Shown in pieces: positions 55,831 through 63,898 of a stretch of DNA of 64,000 nucleotides (the stretch's first letter is position 1; every line of letters begins with the position of its first letter). The stretch is from Caryophanales bacterium UBA7278 (GTDB lineage Bacteria > Bacillota_I > Bacilli_A > RFN20 > CAG-826). The position numbers and the translations under genes are program-made. The stretch spans positions 124,001 to 188,000 of the forward strand of contig DKRQ01000019.1 in NCBI GenBank assembly GCA_002472275.1. Reading direction: 5' to 3'. A model generated the notes under the pieces. That model saw only the letters and a list, made by a program, of their open reading frames with translations. It was not told where the DNA came from and did not search any database.

Positions 55831-55952
55831 CCAACTAAAAGCAGTTTTCGACTACAAAGTTGCATTTAGTTTGTCAGTTGGCGGGTTTTTTCTTGCTTGA
55901 TCATATGAGGAAGAACTCATCCTTTTTTCTCACCAATGAATGAAATGAGGCC

Positions 55953-56127
55953 TATAATATTCCGCAGGAGAATGATCCGTATCATTGTCCACCAAATCAA
56001 ATCGATTCTTGCGGGTTCCCAATGCTTAACGGCATTCCCGGAGATAGCAAGCCCTTGATTAAAGCCGATGGCTTTACTGGTTGGGATCAGTTAGGGCTTG
56101 CGATAAGACTCCTTCGCGGAGTTTTTT
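55953..56127 (+). ncRNA. Candidate structured non-coding RNA with promoter and terminator
   Basis: -10 TATAAT (55953-55958). Nested stems: CCGCA (55962) with TGCGG (56010-56014) around AATGAT-CCGT-ATCATT (55971-55986); AATGC-N6-GCATT (56021-56036) inside a CGGG/CCCG pair; GCAAGCCC (56047-56054) with GGGCTTGC (56094-56101) enclosing TAAAGCC-GAT-GGCTTTA (56060-56076) and ACTG/CAGT. Ends in ACTCC-TTCGC-GGAGT (56108-56122) plus T6. No downstream + gene, so an independent RNA about 160 nt long rather than a leader. Not 6S, SRP, tmRNA or RNase P by their hallmarks. Confidence 0.55.
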
Positions 56128-56195
56128 GATGAAAGGCTCTCTAAACTCTAAGGTGGTTAGCCAGAAAAGCCAACCACCTTAGAGTTTAGAGAACC

Positions 56196-56324
56196 GCTTT
56201 TTTCTACGGGGCGACGAGAAAAACGCCTTTTTCGTAGGAATTTACCGGATATTTCGGTCAATTTCCGCCAAGAAATGCGCCTCAAATTCGAAGAGGCGAT
56301 TATGAAAGATAACCGCGCACAGGC
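56196..56324. other. Short gap after the peptide-binding-like gene
   Basis: On the minus strand CGCCTC-N9-GAGGCG (plus 56279-56299) lies about 28 nt after the lipoprotein stop but has only a weak T stretch; a possible weak terminator. Confidence 0.35.
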
Positions 56325-58013
56325 TTAAAAGGTCCGTAAGTTGGAAGTGTTCGTGGCGAAGATGGAGAGTTGGGCAAGCGGGTCGTCGAAGAAAGGCTGT
56401 TGTTCGTCGATTCGATAGATGACCCCGTTCTTTTCGGGGTATTGGCTATAAAAGTCGCCATAGTATTGGGATGGAATTTTGGCCGGGACAAAGAACTCCT
56501 CGTAGCCTTTCCTGGCCTCGTTCAACGCTGAAAAGAAGGCTTCCGACCTCGGGTCGGGATAATCCTTGGAAAGGTAGACGAAGGGGAAGGGGACGTTGAC
56601 GGGTTCGGAGAAGAACGACGCGCCTAGCGCCTCCTTTGCCTTCTCGAAGTGGGCTTTCGCGGCGCCTTCCTTCCAGATGTCGGTGGTCCGCATCGCCCTC
56701 ACGAGGTCGGCGTAAGGGGTGCCTTCCTTAAACGAATGGCCATCCCATTCACGTTTTTCGGAGAGAGAAGCCCCGCCTTGGTAGACGCAGTCGAAACCCT
56801 TGTCGAACTTCGGCGTCAGCGACCCGCCATAGAAGGTCCTTGTTTGTTCTAGCAGCGCGAGAAGGCCGAGTCGGAAGTTCCTGTTGTTGAGGGCCTCACA
56901 GGAACGTCTGTCGCCCTTGCCGTTTTGCAGAGCCCTCAGAAAGCCGGGCGCGGGCAAGGCGGGGATCAGGTACTCGTCATATTCTACGGGGCTTTCCCTT
57001 CCTGAGAACTTGAAGAAGCGATCCACCTTGCCATCGAGGAAATCGCTGAACTCGCCCCCTCCCTCCTGGAGTTCCTTGATTTCGTGGATGACGTCCTCGC
57101 CCTTGGCGTCCTCGCGGGCCGTGCGGGTCCAGTGTGTGGCGTCGGTTTTCTCTTGATAGAAGCCGGTGCAGATCCCGGGCTCATAAGCGTAGTTGAGCCC
57201 CGTGTTGAAGATATCGCCCTTAAGCGGGGAGTCGAAGAGGGCGCTGTATCGGAACAATTTGTCGTCGGCGACGTCGATTTGCCCCGCGTAATCGATCCCT
57301 CCTATCGGCAGCCGGTCCTTGCAAAGGATCTTGCAATAGCTGGAATTGTTGAAGGAGCCGACGAAGTCCTTCGCGGTGATCTTCTGGTAGGGCTCGCCGG
57401 TTTCAGAATGGTAAATCCAGCAGTCCTTGATCCGCACGATATAATCCATGTTCTTTTCGTCGTATTCGACGGATTCTGCCAAGTCGAGGATCGGCTCATC
57501 CCCATCCCACCCTTTGAAAAGGCCGCGGGAATTGGAAAAGGTGGTGCAAACGGCCCCGTTCACGGTGACCGTGTCCTTGATGGTGTAGCCAAAGCCTTGC
57601 AATGCGTCCACGACTTCCTGCCTTCGCTTTGGTTTTTGCTTTCTGATTGCGAGGTAGTGGTCCCGTTTGATAGGTTCGGTCACACAGACTGCGTCGGAAA
57701 GGTTGTCCCATACGAACTCTCCCGCGTATTCTTTTTCACGGTTGATGGAGTAGAAGCGGGTCATGAACGGACTTCCGGAAAGCCGGTCGGTCAGGGAGAA
57801 ATAGCCCTCGTCCTGGAGCCAAGCCTCGAGCTTTGCGGTTTCCAAAAGCCTTTCGTCGCCGCTGAGTCTCATCACCTTTTGGAAAGAGTCGCAGAAATCG
57901 AGGTAGGCCTTCCGAGTGGGGACGTATGGCTCCTCCGATGCTGCCGGGGTTTGCCCACAGGAAAAGCAAAGGAGGAAGGCGAACGCGAAAATAGGGGCCT
58001 TGGCTTCGTTCAT
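56325..58013 (-). CDS. Divergent oligopeptide-binding (SBP family 5-like) lipoprotein
   Basis: 562 aa. Hydrophobic signal ending LLCFSCG, an imperfect lipobox (Cys at -3). The body resembles family 5 solute-binding proteins (OppA/DppA): ESVEYDEKNMDYIVRIKD then GEPYQKITAKDFVGSFNN recalls the family signature of a Leu-Arg-x-G...T-A-x-D-F-V, NFRLGLLALLEQT recalls the helix near R-x-A, and the C-terminus has a short final domain. Overlaps the protease gene by ATGA and lies downstream of it, suggesting capture of peptides released by that protease. No Opp permease in the window. Confidence 0.68.
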   Translation of the reverse strand: MNEAKAPIFAFAFLLCFSCGQTPAASEEPYVPTRKAYLDFCDSFQKVMRLSGDERLLETAKLEAWLQDEGYFSLTDRLSGSPFMTRFYSINREKEYAGEFVWDNLSDAVCVTEPIKRDHYLAIRKQKPKRRQEVVDALQGFGYTIKDTVTVNGAVCTTFSNSRGLFKGWDGDEPILDLAESVEYDEKNMDYIVRIKDCWIYHSETGEPYQKITAKDFVGSFNNSSYCKILCKDRLPIGGIDYAGQIDVADDKLFRYSALFDSPLKGDIFNTGLNYAYEPGICTGFYQEKTDATHWTRTAREDAKGEDVIHEIKELQEGGGEFSDFLDGKVDRFFKFSGRESPVEYDEYLIPALPAPGFLRALQNGKGDRRSCEALNNRNFRLGLLALLEQTRTFYGGSLTPKFDKGFDCVYQGGASLSEKREWDGHSFKEGTPYADLVRAMRTTDIWKEGAAKAHFEKAKEALGASFFSEPVNVPFPFVYLSKDYPDPRSEAFFSALNEARKGYEEFFVPAKIPSQYYGDFYSQYPEKNGVIYRIDEQQPFFDDPLAQLSIFATNTSNLRTF

Positions 58014-59557
58014 AGAACCACCCCGTTTAAAAGATCGTTCAGTAAGCTGAAATTTGACGGATTGACGGCGGAAAGGTAATTATAGGAACCGGATTGATCG
58101 TTTTTGCTTCCAGAAACAATCCCTTGGGCATAATATGAGCCGCTATCAGCGATAACAGAAGGGGCTCCCGATTGCCCGGCGGTGAAATCGACATGGCACC
58201 GGAAGGCTCCGTTGTAACTGTAGAGGGTGCCTGAGGACACAACATTCTTATAAGAACCCGGATTCCTATCCTCTTCCCGTTCATCCGGAAGGCCCTTATT
58301 GCTTGGGCTGTCGGTACTGTAGTAGGCGGGGAAACCCAAAATCGAATTGTTTGTTGAATTGGTCGACGTGTTGTAGGACAACCCTAAATAGCCGTGGCTA
58401 TAATTCGAGGGGGAAGAGGAATTGGCCACTCGCAATATCCCCCAATCATAAGCCCGTTCGTGATAAAGGTAGTATCGATAAGGAAAATAGCCCGTAAGAG
58501 CAGTGTCCGTATATCGATGGGTGGATTGAGTCCCAACCCGAACGGTCATTCCTTTTAGGAACAAGCCGTTTTCATGGTTATACAGACCGTGCCCAGCAGT
58601 GAATATGTATTCGTTATCCACGAAAAAGCCAGAACCTCTTGCGAGGTTATTTGAGTTGCCATCAAAATTCGCAAGAGTTTGGACAACGGCGCTCGCAGGA
58701 TAGGAATCGTGTGCGTTCAAAAACATTCTGTCGTCGTCGTTCGTGCTTGATGCGGGGTTCCCGTTGCTATCATAGATTCCGCCAAGCGGAGGGAATTCCT
58801 CGACTGCAGCTCCGTAGTAATAAATCCCCTCTGATATTTGCGAGCGAACATAGCCCGAACCCGTAAGACTAGTTGGCAGATTGACGCCGTTTTCCGATGA
58901 AACAAGCCCGCTTTTGGTTCCGCTTGTTGGGGCGTTCGAATAATCTTCTTGCACAATCGAGAGGGCTGTCACGCCACTGCTGGTGTATCTTTCCCGGATA
59001 TAGTAATAGTCAGCATCTACGCTGGCGATCGTGGTGCGCAAGCACGCGAAGGAGTAATTGCCTGTGCCCGTTCCGGAAAAAACGAAACAATAGTTGGCCG
59101 ATGTGGGGAAAAAGATCCTCTCGGTGGGGGCGGTTGTCTCTGGGTAGAAGCAATCCCACGTTCCACCAGTGTTTTGGCGGAAAACCGATACTTTAATAGA
59201 TACAGAAGAAAAGAAGAAAAGCGCGGTTTGGCCCGCGGTCATCCAGCAAGAAAAGTAATCGTGGTCACCGGAAAACTGGAACCTCCTAGCGATATAAGTG
59301 CTGAAATACATGGGTTCAGCATCCGAAAAGCCGGTCGACTCGTCAGGATCTTCCAGGCCTTTTCCACCTCCCTCGTCTTCCTCTATGCAGGAGGCAGAGG
59401 AACCATCGGGCTCTGTCTCGTGACCTTCCTTGGCTAGCGAGTAAAAGTCGGCCGAAATCGAGGCGGCGTCCTCTGTGGGGCAAAGATTCCCCTGGGAAGA
59501 AAAAAGACCCTGAGACAGTAAAACGGCAAAACCGGAAACTATGATAGGAATTTTCAT
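58010..59557 (-). CDS. Secreted trypsin-like (V8/glutamyl endopeptidase-like) serine protease
   Basis: 515 aa from ATG 59557 (GGAGG 8 nt upstream), with a signal peptide but no lipobox. Catalytic triad: YIFTAGHGLYN (His), AYDWGILRV (Asp) and FTAGQSGAPSV (Ser in GQSGAP). N-terminal ~200 residues form a beta-rich domain resembling bacterial pre-peptidase C-terminal domains (HDYFSCWMTAGQTALFFF, TGNYSFACL). S1B-type specificity cannot be read. First gene of a two-gene operon with the peptide-binding-like lipoprotein; its promoter carries the shared motif at 59612. Confidence 0.88.
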   Translation of the reverse strand: MKIPIIVSGFAVLLSQGLFSSQGNLCPTEDAASISADFYSLAKEGHETEPDGSSASCIEEDEGGGKGLEDPDESTGFSDAEPMYFSTYIARRFQFSGDHDYFSCWMTAGQTALFFFSSVSIKVSVFRQNTGGTWDCFYPETTAPTERIFFPTSANYCFVFSGTGTGNYSFACLRTTIASVDADYYYIRERYTSSGVTALSIVQEDYSNAPTSGTKSGLVSSENGVNLPTSLTGSGYVRSQISEGIYYYGAAVEEFPPLGGIYDSNGNPASSTNDDDRMFLNAHDSYPASAVVQTLANFDGNSNNLARGSGFFVDNEYIFTAGHGLYNHENGLFLKGMTVRVGTQSTHRYTDTALTGYFPYRYYLYHERAYDWGILRVANSSSPSNYSHGYLGLSYNTSTNSTNNSILGFPAYYSTDSPSNKGLPDEREEDRNPGSYKNVVSSGTLYSYNGAFRCHVDFTAGQSGAPSVIADSGSYYAQGIVSGSKNDQSGSYNYLSAVNPSNFSLLNDLLNGVVL

Positions 59558-59576
59558 GGGTGTTCCTCCTGCCTGA

Positions 59577-59631
59577 TATTTAGCACGCTTTTGAAAAAAA
59601 ACAAGAAAATGGGCGTGAATCACATGTGAAT
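59577..59631 (-). promoter_or_regulatory. Promoter with upstream palindromic motif (copy 2)
   Basis: Minus-strand -10 TAAATA (plus 59577-59582), spacer 16, TTGTTT (59599-59604), then GGCGTGAATCACATGTGAAT at plus 59612-59631, 18/20 identical to 24425-24444 and 30 bp from the -10 (31 bp in the other). Position suits an activator site. Confidence 0.65.
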
Positions 59632-59889
59632 GGGGAAAAGCAGACAAGATGCCCGGTCGATTGCGAGCCAAAAGTTTAATCCATATCGTCCCTAGACAAA
59701 CTTCCGGCCGCCTTACCAACTTCAATCGACGGTTCGCCTTAAGGATTGTCTTTTTAACTATTTATAAGGTTTTAGATAGTTTTACAGACACTACGGGTGT
59801 GAAGCCCCATAATCTAACCGACAAAAATGTAGAATTCTACAAAAAAAGAGATTAGAAAACCCTTACGACTCTCTTTTGACTTGTGTGGG
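59632..59889. other. Gap between the protease promoter and the ABC operon end
   Basis: About 260 bases without a gene. Contains the 14-bp perfect palindrome TGTAGAATTCTACA (59828-59841) flanked by A-rich runs; on the minus strand it is followed by TTTTTG and could be a weak terminator of the ABC operon or a binding site. Confidence 0.45.
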
Positions 59890-60762
59890 CTATTCTCCCT
59901 TCACGGGGTCGAGTTCGTATTTGCCGTCCTTTTCGTTACCGTCGCATAGGCAGGGGAAGAACGCCTCTTTGCCGTCTATTTCCCTGAAGGTGGCCTTACG
60001 GCCCATAGAAACGTCCTCTAAGACGATTTCTTTGTTTACCCCGAAGAAGATGTGGCAATGGGTGACCATGAGCAAAGCAGGGGGGTTAGGCTGGCTCATG
60101 AGGTCCTTGATTTCGTTATTGAGGATTTTCTTGTTGTTCTTATCGAGGTTATTCAAGGGTTCATCCATCAGGATGAGACGGCTGCCTAGGATCCTGGCCT
60201 GGAGGATGGCCGTGACGATTTGGCACATCTTGCGTTGGCCGCCAGAGCAAGAATAGATGGAACGGAGGTGGGGGTTAGTGAAGAAGCCGTTTCCTTTCCT
60301 CTCATCGAAGAGGCCGATTTTCCTGAAATGGGCCAAATAGTCCTCGACCGCCTTGCGGCATTCCTTCTTTTTCTCCTTCTTCTCGGAATAACTCATCTTC
60401 TGGTTATATTCGATCGTGAGCTTTAGATTTTGGTAGATCGCCGAGAAGATGGAGGAGGTAGGCAGGAAATCGTCTTCCTGAGGGACGTAGGCGATGGAGT
60501 TGCGTAGATGGGCGAGTTCTCTATCGGAGAAGCTATTCATGGCCTTTTCGCCGAAAAGGAAGGGGAATTGCACCTTTCCCTTGGTGGCTTTGACCGAGAC
60601 GTCTTTGCCTACGAGCATCTTGAGGAAGGAACTTTTGCCATAGCCGTTCCTGCCCTTGATGAGGACGAAGTCGCCTCCTCTGATTTGCAGATCGTCGAAA
60701 TCCACGGGTGTCCCGTGCACGTCGATCGTCGCCTTTTGGGTTTGAAGCAATATCTCTTCCAT
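59890..60762 (-). CDS. ABC transporter ATP-binding protein
   Basis: 290 aa from ATG 60762; an ATG at 60768 overlaps the permease stop (ATGA) but is only 2 nt from the GGAGG, so the second is preferred. Walker A GRNGYGKSSF near 42, Q-loop in AYVPQEDDF, signature YSCSGGQRKMCQ near 175, Walker B LILMDEP, H-loop MVTHCHIFF. An unusual basic insertion (KMSYSEKKEKKKECRKA) precedes the signature. Energises the membrane proteins encoded at 60765-62965; direction of transport not known. Confidence 0.87.
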   Translation of the reverse strand: MEEILLQTQKATIDVHGTPVDFDDLQIRGGDFVLIKGRNGYGKSSFLKMLVGKDVSVKATKGKVQFPFLFGEKAMNSFSDRELAHLRNSIAYVPQEDDFLPTSSIFSAIYQNLKLTIEYNQKMSYSEKKEKKKECRKAVEDYLAHFRKIGLFDERKGNGFFTNPHLRSIYSCSGGQRKMCQIVTAILQARILGSRLILMDEPLNNLDKNNKKILNNEIKDLMSQPNPPALLMVTHCHIFFGVNKEIVLEDVSMGRKATFREIDGKEAFFPCLCDGNEKDGKYELDPVKGE

Positions 60763-60764
60763 GG

Positions 60765-61727
60765 TCATTTCCTCCACGTCAAAACGGATGATTGCAGATA
60801 AATGGACACTAGTAGCGATAACCCCATCGCTAGAAGCATCGACGCTCCCGCGAGGGGATAGGTTAGGTTCATGAGGAAGAAGATGAGGACGATGAGGAAC
60901 GGGGGCAAGAAGCGGTAGAGGCCCTTTTCCAGTAGGAAACGGTAGAAGACGCCCCACCTGGAGGAACCGCTTGTTATGAGCTGCCTCTTTTTCCTTTGGT
61001 CGTCTTTTAGGAAGACGAGCCCCACGGCGATGGGGGCGAGGAGGCACACGAGCACCCCGGCCGCAAAGCGGGGCCATGATTCTTGGGCCGCTTTTTCGAT
61101 TTCGACGTTTTTGAGGCGGATATTGCCCTCGATCTGCATGGGGCCGAAGGTGCCAAATTTCTTGGAGAAGCTAACGTATCTAGGCTTCACGGAGCGGAGA
61201 TATTCCTCCATATGCGCGTTGTGCCCGAGCAAGACGATGCCGTAATGCTCATGCTCAAAACCCTTCATCGCGGGGAGTTCCCCGACGATTTTGAAGGTTC
61301 CGTCGTCTTTGTCGTTGGTGAGTAAGGTGTCGCCAACTTTGAGTCTTCTCATCCCCATGACGTTTTTACTCACCATGGCTTCGCCCGGATTAAGCGAATT
61401 CATCGCGGAGACGTAGAAGGGCAACACCTCGGTATAGGTGAATCCAGGGAGCACCATGAGGATATCGGAGGAAAGAGAGTATTTGCCCGTCTTAACGATG
61501 CTTACTCCTGCAAAGTCCGCGAAGGCGTCTTTCTTCTCACCCGTAGAGGGATTTTCATAAGGCAAATCGGCGTAGACCTTCTCCTGGAATTCGCATTTGC
61601 GGAGGACGCTATATTGGTTAAGCGAAGCCGAAACGGGGCCAAAGGAATAAAGACAGAAAACCAATACCCCGAGCATGATCAAAAGGGAGGGAAGGTAATC
61701 GTGGATGAACTTCCGGAAGAAGAGCAT
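60765..61727 (-). CDS. ABC permease-like membrane protein
   Basis: 320 aa. One N-terminal hydrophobic segment (LPSLLIMLGVLVFCLYSFG), a ~190-residue extracytoplasmic domain (with MVSKNVMGMRRLKVGDTLL, typical of MacB periplasmic core domains), then three C-terminal membrane segments. This is the FtsX/MacB layout in short form. Shares one base with the gene at 61727 and overlaps the ATPase start region, so co-translated. Confidence 0.7.
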   Translation of the reverse strand: MLFFRKFIHDYLPSLLIMLGVLVFCLYSFGPVSASLNQYSVLRKCEFQEKVYADLPYENPSTGEKKDAFADFAGVSIVKTGKYSLSSDILMVLPGFTYTEVLPFYVSAMNSLNPGEAMVSKNVMGMRRLKVGDTLLTNDKDDGTFKIVGELPAMKGFEHEHYGIVLLGHNAHMEEYLRSVKPRYVSFSKKFGTFGPMQIEGNIRLKNVEIEKAAQESWPRFAAGVLVCLLAPIAVGLVFLKDDQRKKRQLITSGSSRWGVFYRFLLEKGLYRFLPPFLIVLIFFLMNLTYPLAGASMLLAMGLSLLVSIYLQSSVLTWRK

Positions 61728-62965
61728 TATTCCTCCGGTTTTTCGACGTTGAGGGGTTCTTCGGCAGGGATTTCCTGGGTCTCGGGGGCTAACTCGCGCC
61801 TACCATAGACGAGGTTACTATAGACCATGCCGATGGGGAGCGCGATCGCCAGTGCGGCGAGGACGGGCAGGCTATAGATCAGGAGCGAATCCACGAAGAT
61901 ATGGCCGCGGATCGCGGAGTAGATAAGCGTGCCTCCAAGGGAGACCACAAGGGCCGCTCCGACGGCGATCAAATCGAAAATAATGATGGTTTTGCGGAGA
62001 ATTTCTTTGGTTTTGCCGTTTGTTTTCTCGGCTTCATCGCGGTTACGGCCAAGGAAATCAAAGGCGATTAAGCCGCCCGCTAGTCCTAACGGAACGAGGA
62101 TGGAGAAGAGCATCGTGAGCTGGAAGCCACGGTCTTTGCGGGTGGATACGGTGTCCTCGGCGCCTTGCATGTAAACGGCCTTGGCTTGCACCGCGTTGAC
62201 GAAATCCTGCTTAAGCCAATTGGTCTTCATGGCTTCGTAGCCAGCCTGCAGTTTGGCTTCCCATTCTTCGTCGGTGTATTCACCGGGTTGGCGTTGCGCG
62301 TCCCATCCCGCTTTATATTCCTCATAGGTCATGAGCTGGCCCATCGGCTTATAGCCTTCCAGCATCTGGGTGCATTTGGTGATATCCTTCGCGGCGATGA
62401 AGGCCAATTCGTAGGTCTTGGGTCCTTTGCCTTCGCCCCAAGACGCCGCCATCGCGGGGGTAAATTTGGCCATGGCGATGCCGGTGGCCATCGTCTGGTA
62501 GTTGACCGCGGAATAGATGACGGAGACGGGCAAGGTGAATTTGGAGGCGCCTAAGGTGAAGGAAACCTGCGTGCCAACTTGGGCCCCGATTTTCTGGGCG
62601 GCCACTTCATCTAGCATCAGGCCATTTTCCTTGTAGTCGCCCTTAACGACGCGCTTAGGGTTGAAGAAGGAGATGTCATAGTCCGCCATTTGGTCGGAGA
62701 GGAGCAGGTGGATTTTGGCTGATGTGCCAGCCGCCACGGAGATTTCGTAATGATAGGTGGGGAAAAGCCCGCTGACCGCTTCCGTATTGGCCTTAAAGGT
62801 CGTCAGCTGGTCGTTAGAAGGCTGAGTGATGATGTAATCGAAGGTCGACTTGGTGAAAGTGGAGGTCGCTTGATCGATGGCGATATTCGTCTCGACCGAC
62901 ATGGCTCCACCGACAAGAAGCAAAGCACCTGCGACGATGCCGAGTGCGATTTTGGCAAGTTTCAT
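61727..62965 (-). CDS. FtsX/MacB-like ABC permease
   Basis: 412 aa. N-terminal membrane segment (IALGIVAGALLLVGGAMSV), ~250-residue extracytoplasmic region with LMLDEVAAQKIGAQVGTQV, again the MacB-type core, then three membrane segments (near 282-303, 332-355, 365-390) and a charged tail. Together with the shorter protein it may make an asymmetric permease dimer. Start region shares GGGGGAATAGATATG with the gene at 27583. Confidence 0.72.
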   Translation of the reverse strand: MKLAKIALGIVAGALLLVGGAMSVETNIAIDQATSTFTKSTFDYIITQPSNDQLTTFKANTEAVSGLFPTYHYEISVAAGTSAKIHLLLSDQMADYDISFFNPKRVVKGDYKENGLMLDEVAAQKIGAQVGTQVSFTLGASKFTLPVSVIYSAVNYQTMATGIAMAKFTPAMAASWGEGKGPKTYELAFIAAKDITKCTQMLEGYKPMGQLMTYEEYKAGWDAQRQPGEYTDEEWEAKLQAGYEAMKTNWLKQDFVNAVQAKAVYMQGAEDTVSTRKDRGFQLTMLFSILVPLGLAGGLIAFDFLGRNRDEAEKTNGKTKEILRKTIIIFDLIAVGAALVVSLGGTLIYSAIRGHIFVDSLLIYSLPVLAALAIALPIGMVYSNLVYGRRELAPETQEIPAEEPLNVEKPEE

Positions 62966-62980
62966 ATCTATTCCCCCCGA

Positions 62981-63886
62981 TTAGATGGTCACTAGGACGG
63001 CGTTGGAATTCCCAGAATCCGTGAAGCCCGCCTTTTTGGAGCAAGCGGAAACGGTCACGGAATAGGGGCCGCCGTAGTAGTTGCGTTTTTCAAATTCTAG
63101 GGTGGAAATGGAGCACTCGTCATCCACGAGGGTTCCTTCTTCGGGGACGAACTGATATTCGGTGCCGTCGAGGTTCTTCATGGGAGCGCCGTCGATGTTG
63201 ACTTTGTAGTAATCGGCGCCTTTGACGTGCTTCCAAGCGAGTTTGTTCTCGAAGCTGACCGTGGGCTTGAGGATGTTGTATTTGTCGACGATCATCGGGA
63301 TGGTGCATCCGGAAGCGCCCGAGCCGATGACCTCGACTCCGGATTGGTCTTCGGGATAGAAATTCATCTTCATCGTGGACTGACCGACGACGGAGGGAGT
63401 GATTTTGAAGACGATGCGTTGGGATTCCGTGACATCCGGTTCCGCGGGCACGCGGAAAGCCTGCTCGATCTTGTTCATCTGCTTATTGGTGACGGGGTCG
63501 CGGTAGGGAATTGGGGTGCCGTCGGTGCCAGAGTCGGACTTCATCAAGAAGGCATCGAAGATCGTGATGGCCTCGAATTCGAGAGCGGCTTTCAAAAGGA
63601 GATGGCCGCTGGTTTCGGCGCGGGAATAGTAGTCGAACTCGTAGACCAAATAGTATTGGTCAGCGATGCAAAGGCTCGCCAAATCGGCGTATTTGCTGTA
63701 ATCGACAACTTCGTTAGGCTTTCCGGTGGAGACGATGAAACCGCGTTTGATCTTAGTCACGTTGACGGTGGTGGTCAGCTCGATGGAACGGGTGCCGGTG
63801 GAGAGTCCGCCGATATGGCTAGATTCACCTCCACAGGAGGCGAGACAGGCGACGATGGCCGGAATCAGAATGAGTTTCTTCTTCAT
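62981..63886 (-). CDS. Lipoprotein of the ABC operon
   Basis: 301 aa. Lipobox VACLASCGG (Cys18). Mature part is beta-rich; the C-terminal ~90 residues (LAWKHVKGADYYKVNIDG) look like a fibronectin-III-type strand pattern. Family not recognised. 15 nt before the FtsX-like gene with an AGGAGC-type site for itself, so in the same operon; could be the substrate or partner of the transporter. Confidence 0.68.
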   Translation of the reverse strand: MKKKLILIPAIVACLASCGGESSHIGGLSTGTRSIELTTTVNVTKIKRGFIVSTGKPNEVVDYSKYADLASLCIADQYYLVYEFDYYSRAETSGHLLLKAALEFEAITIFDAFLMKSDSGTDGTPIPYRDPVTNKQMNKIEQAFRVPAEPDVTESQRIVFKITPSVVGQSTMKMNFYPEDQSGVEVIGSGASGCTIPMIVDKYNILKPTVSFENKLAWKHVKGADYYKVNIDGAPMKNLDGTEYQFVPEEGTLVDDECSISTLEFEKRNYYGGPYSVTVSACSKKAGFTDSGNSNAVLVTI

Positions 63887-63898
63887 AAAGATTGCTCC

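Larger units (their letters stand above)
55664..56195. repeat. Segment bounded by inverted repeats, with large hairpin at its right end
   Basis: The sequence at 55664-55684 matches, in inverse orientation, 56172-56192 at 18 of 21 positions; a second perfect copy of the arm lies at 56138-56158, forming a 21-bp perfect stem with 56172-56192 and a 13-nt loop. Arms carry AACTCTAAGGTGG. No transposase is inside. May be a MITE-like or decayed insertion element; the ends recall simple IS terminal repeats but I cannot name a family. The right hairpin is followed by GC then T6 on +, so it could also terminate transcription. Confidence 0.5.

Noticed and set aside
55953..56127. 6S RNA, SRP RNA, tmRNA or RNase P RNA
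   Set aside because: Not a single rod with central bubble, no GGAAG-type SRP loop, no tRNA-like ends or tag frame, and too short for RNase P RNA.
56138..56203. Simple bidirectional terminator for the RNA region and the minus-strand lipoprotein gene
   Set aside because: Not excluded on +, but a 21-bp perfect stem is far longer than a normal terminator, the arm has a third copy at 55664, and the minus side lacks a T run; kept as a repeat instead.
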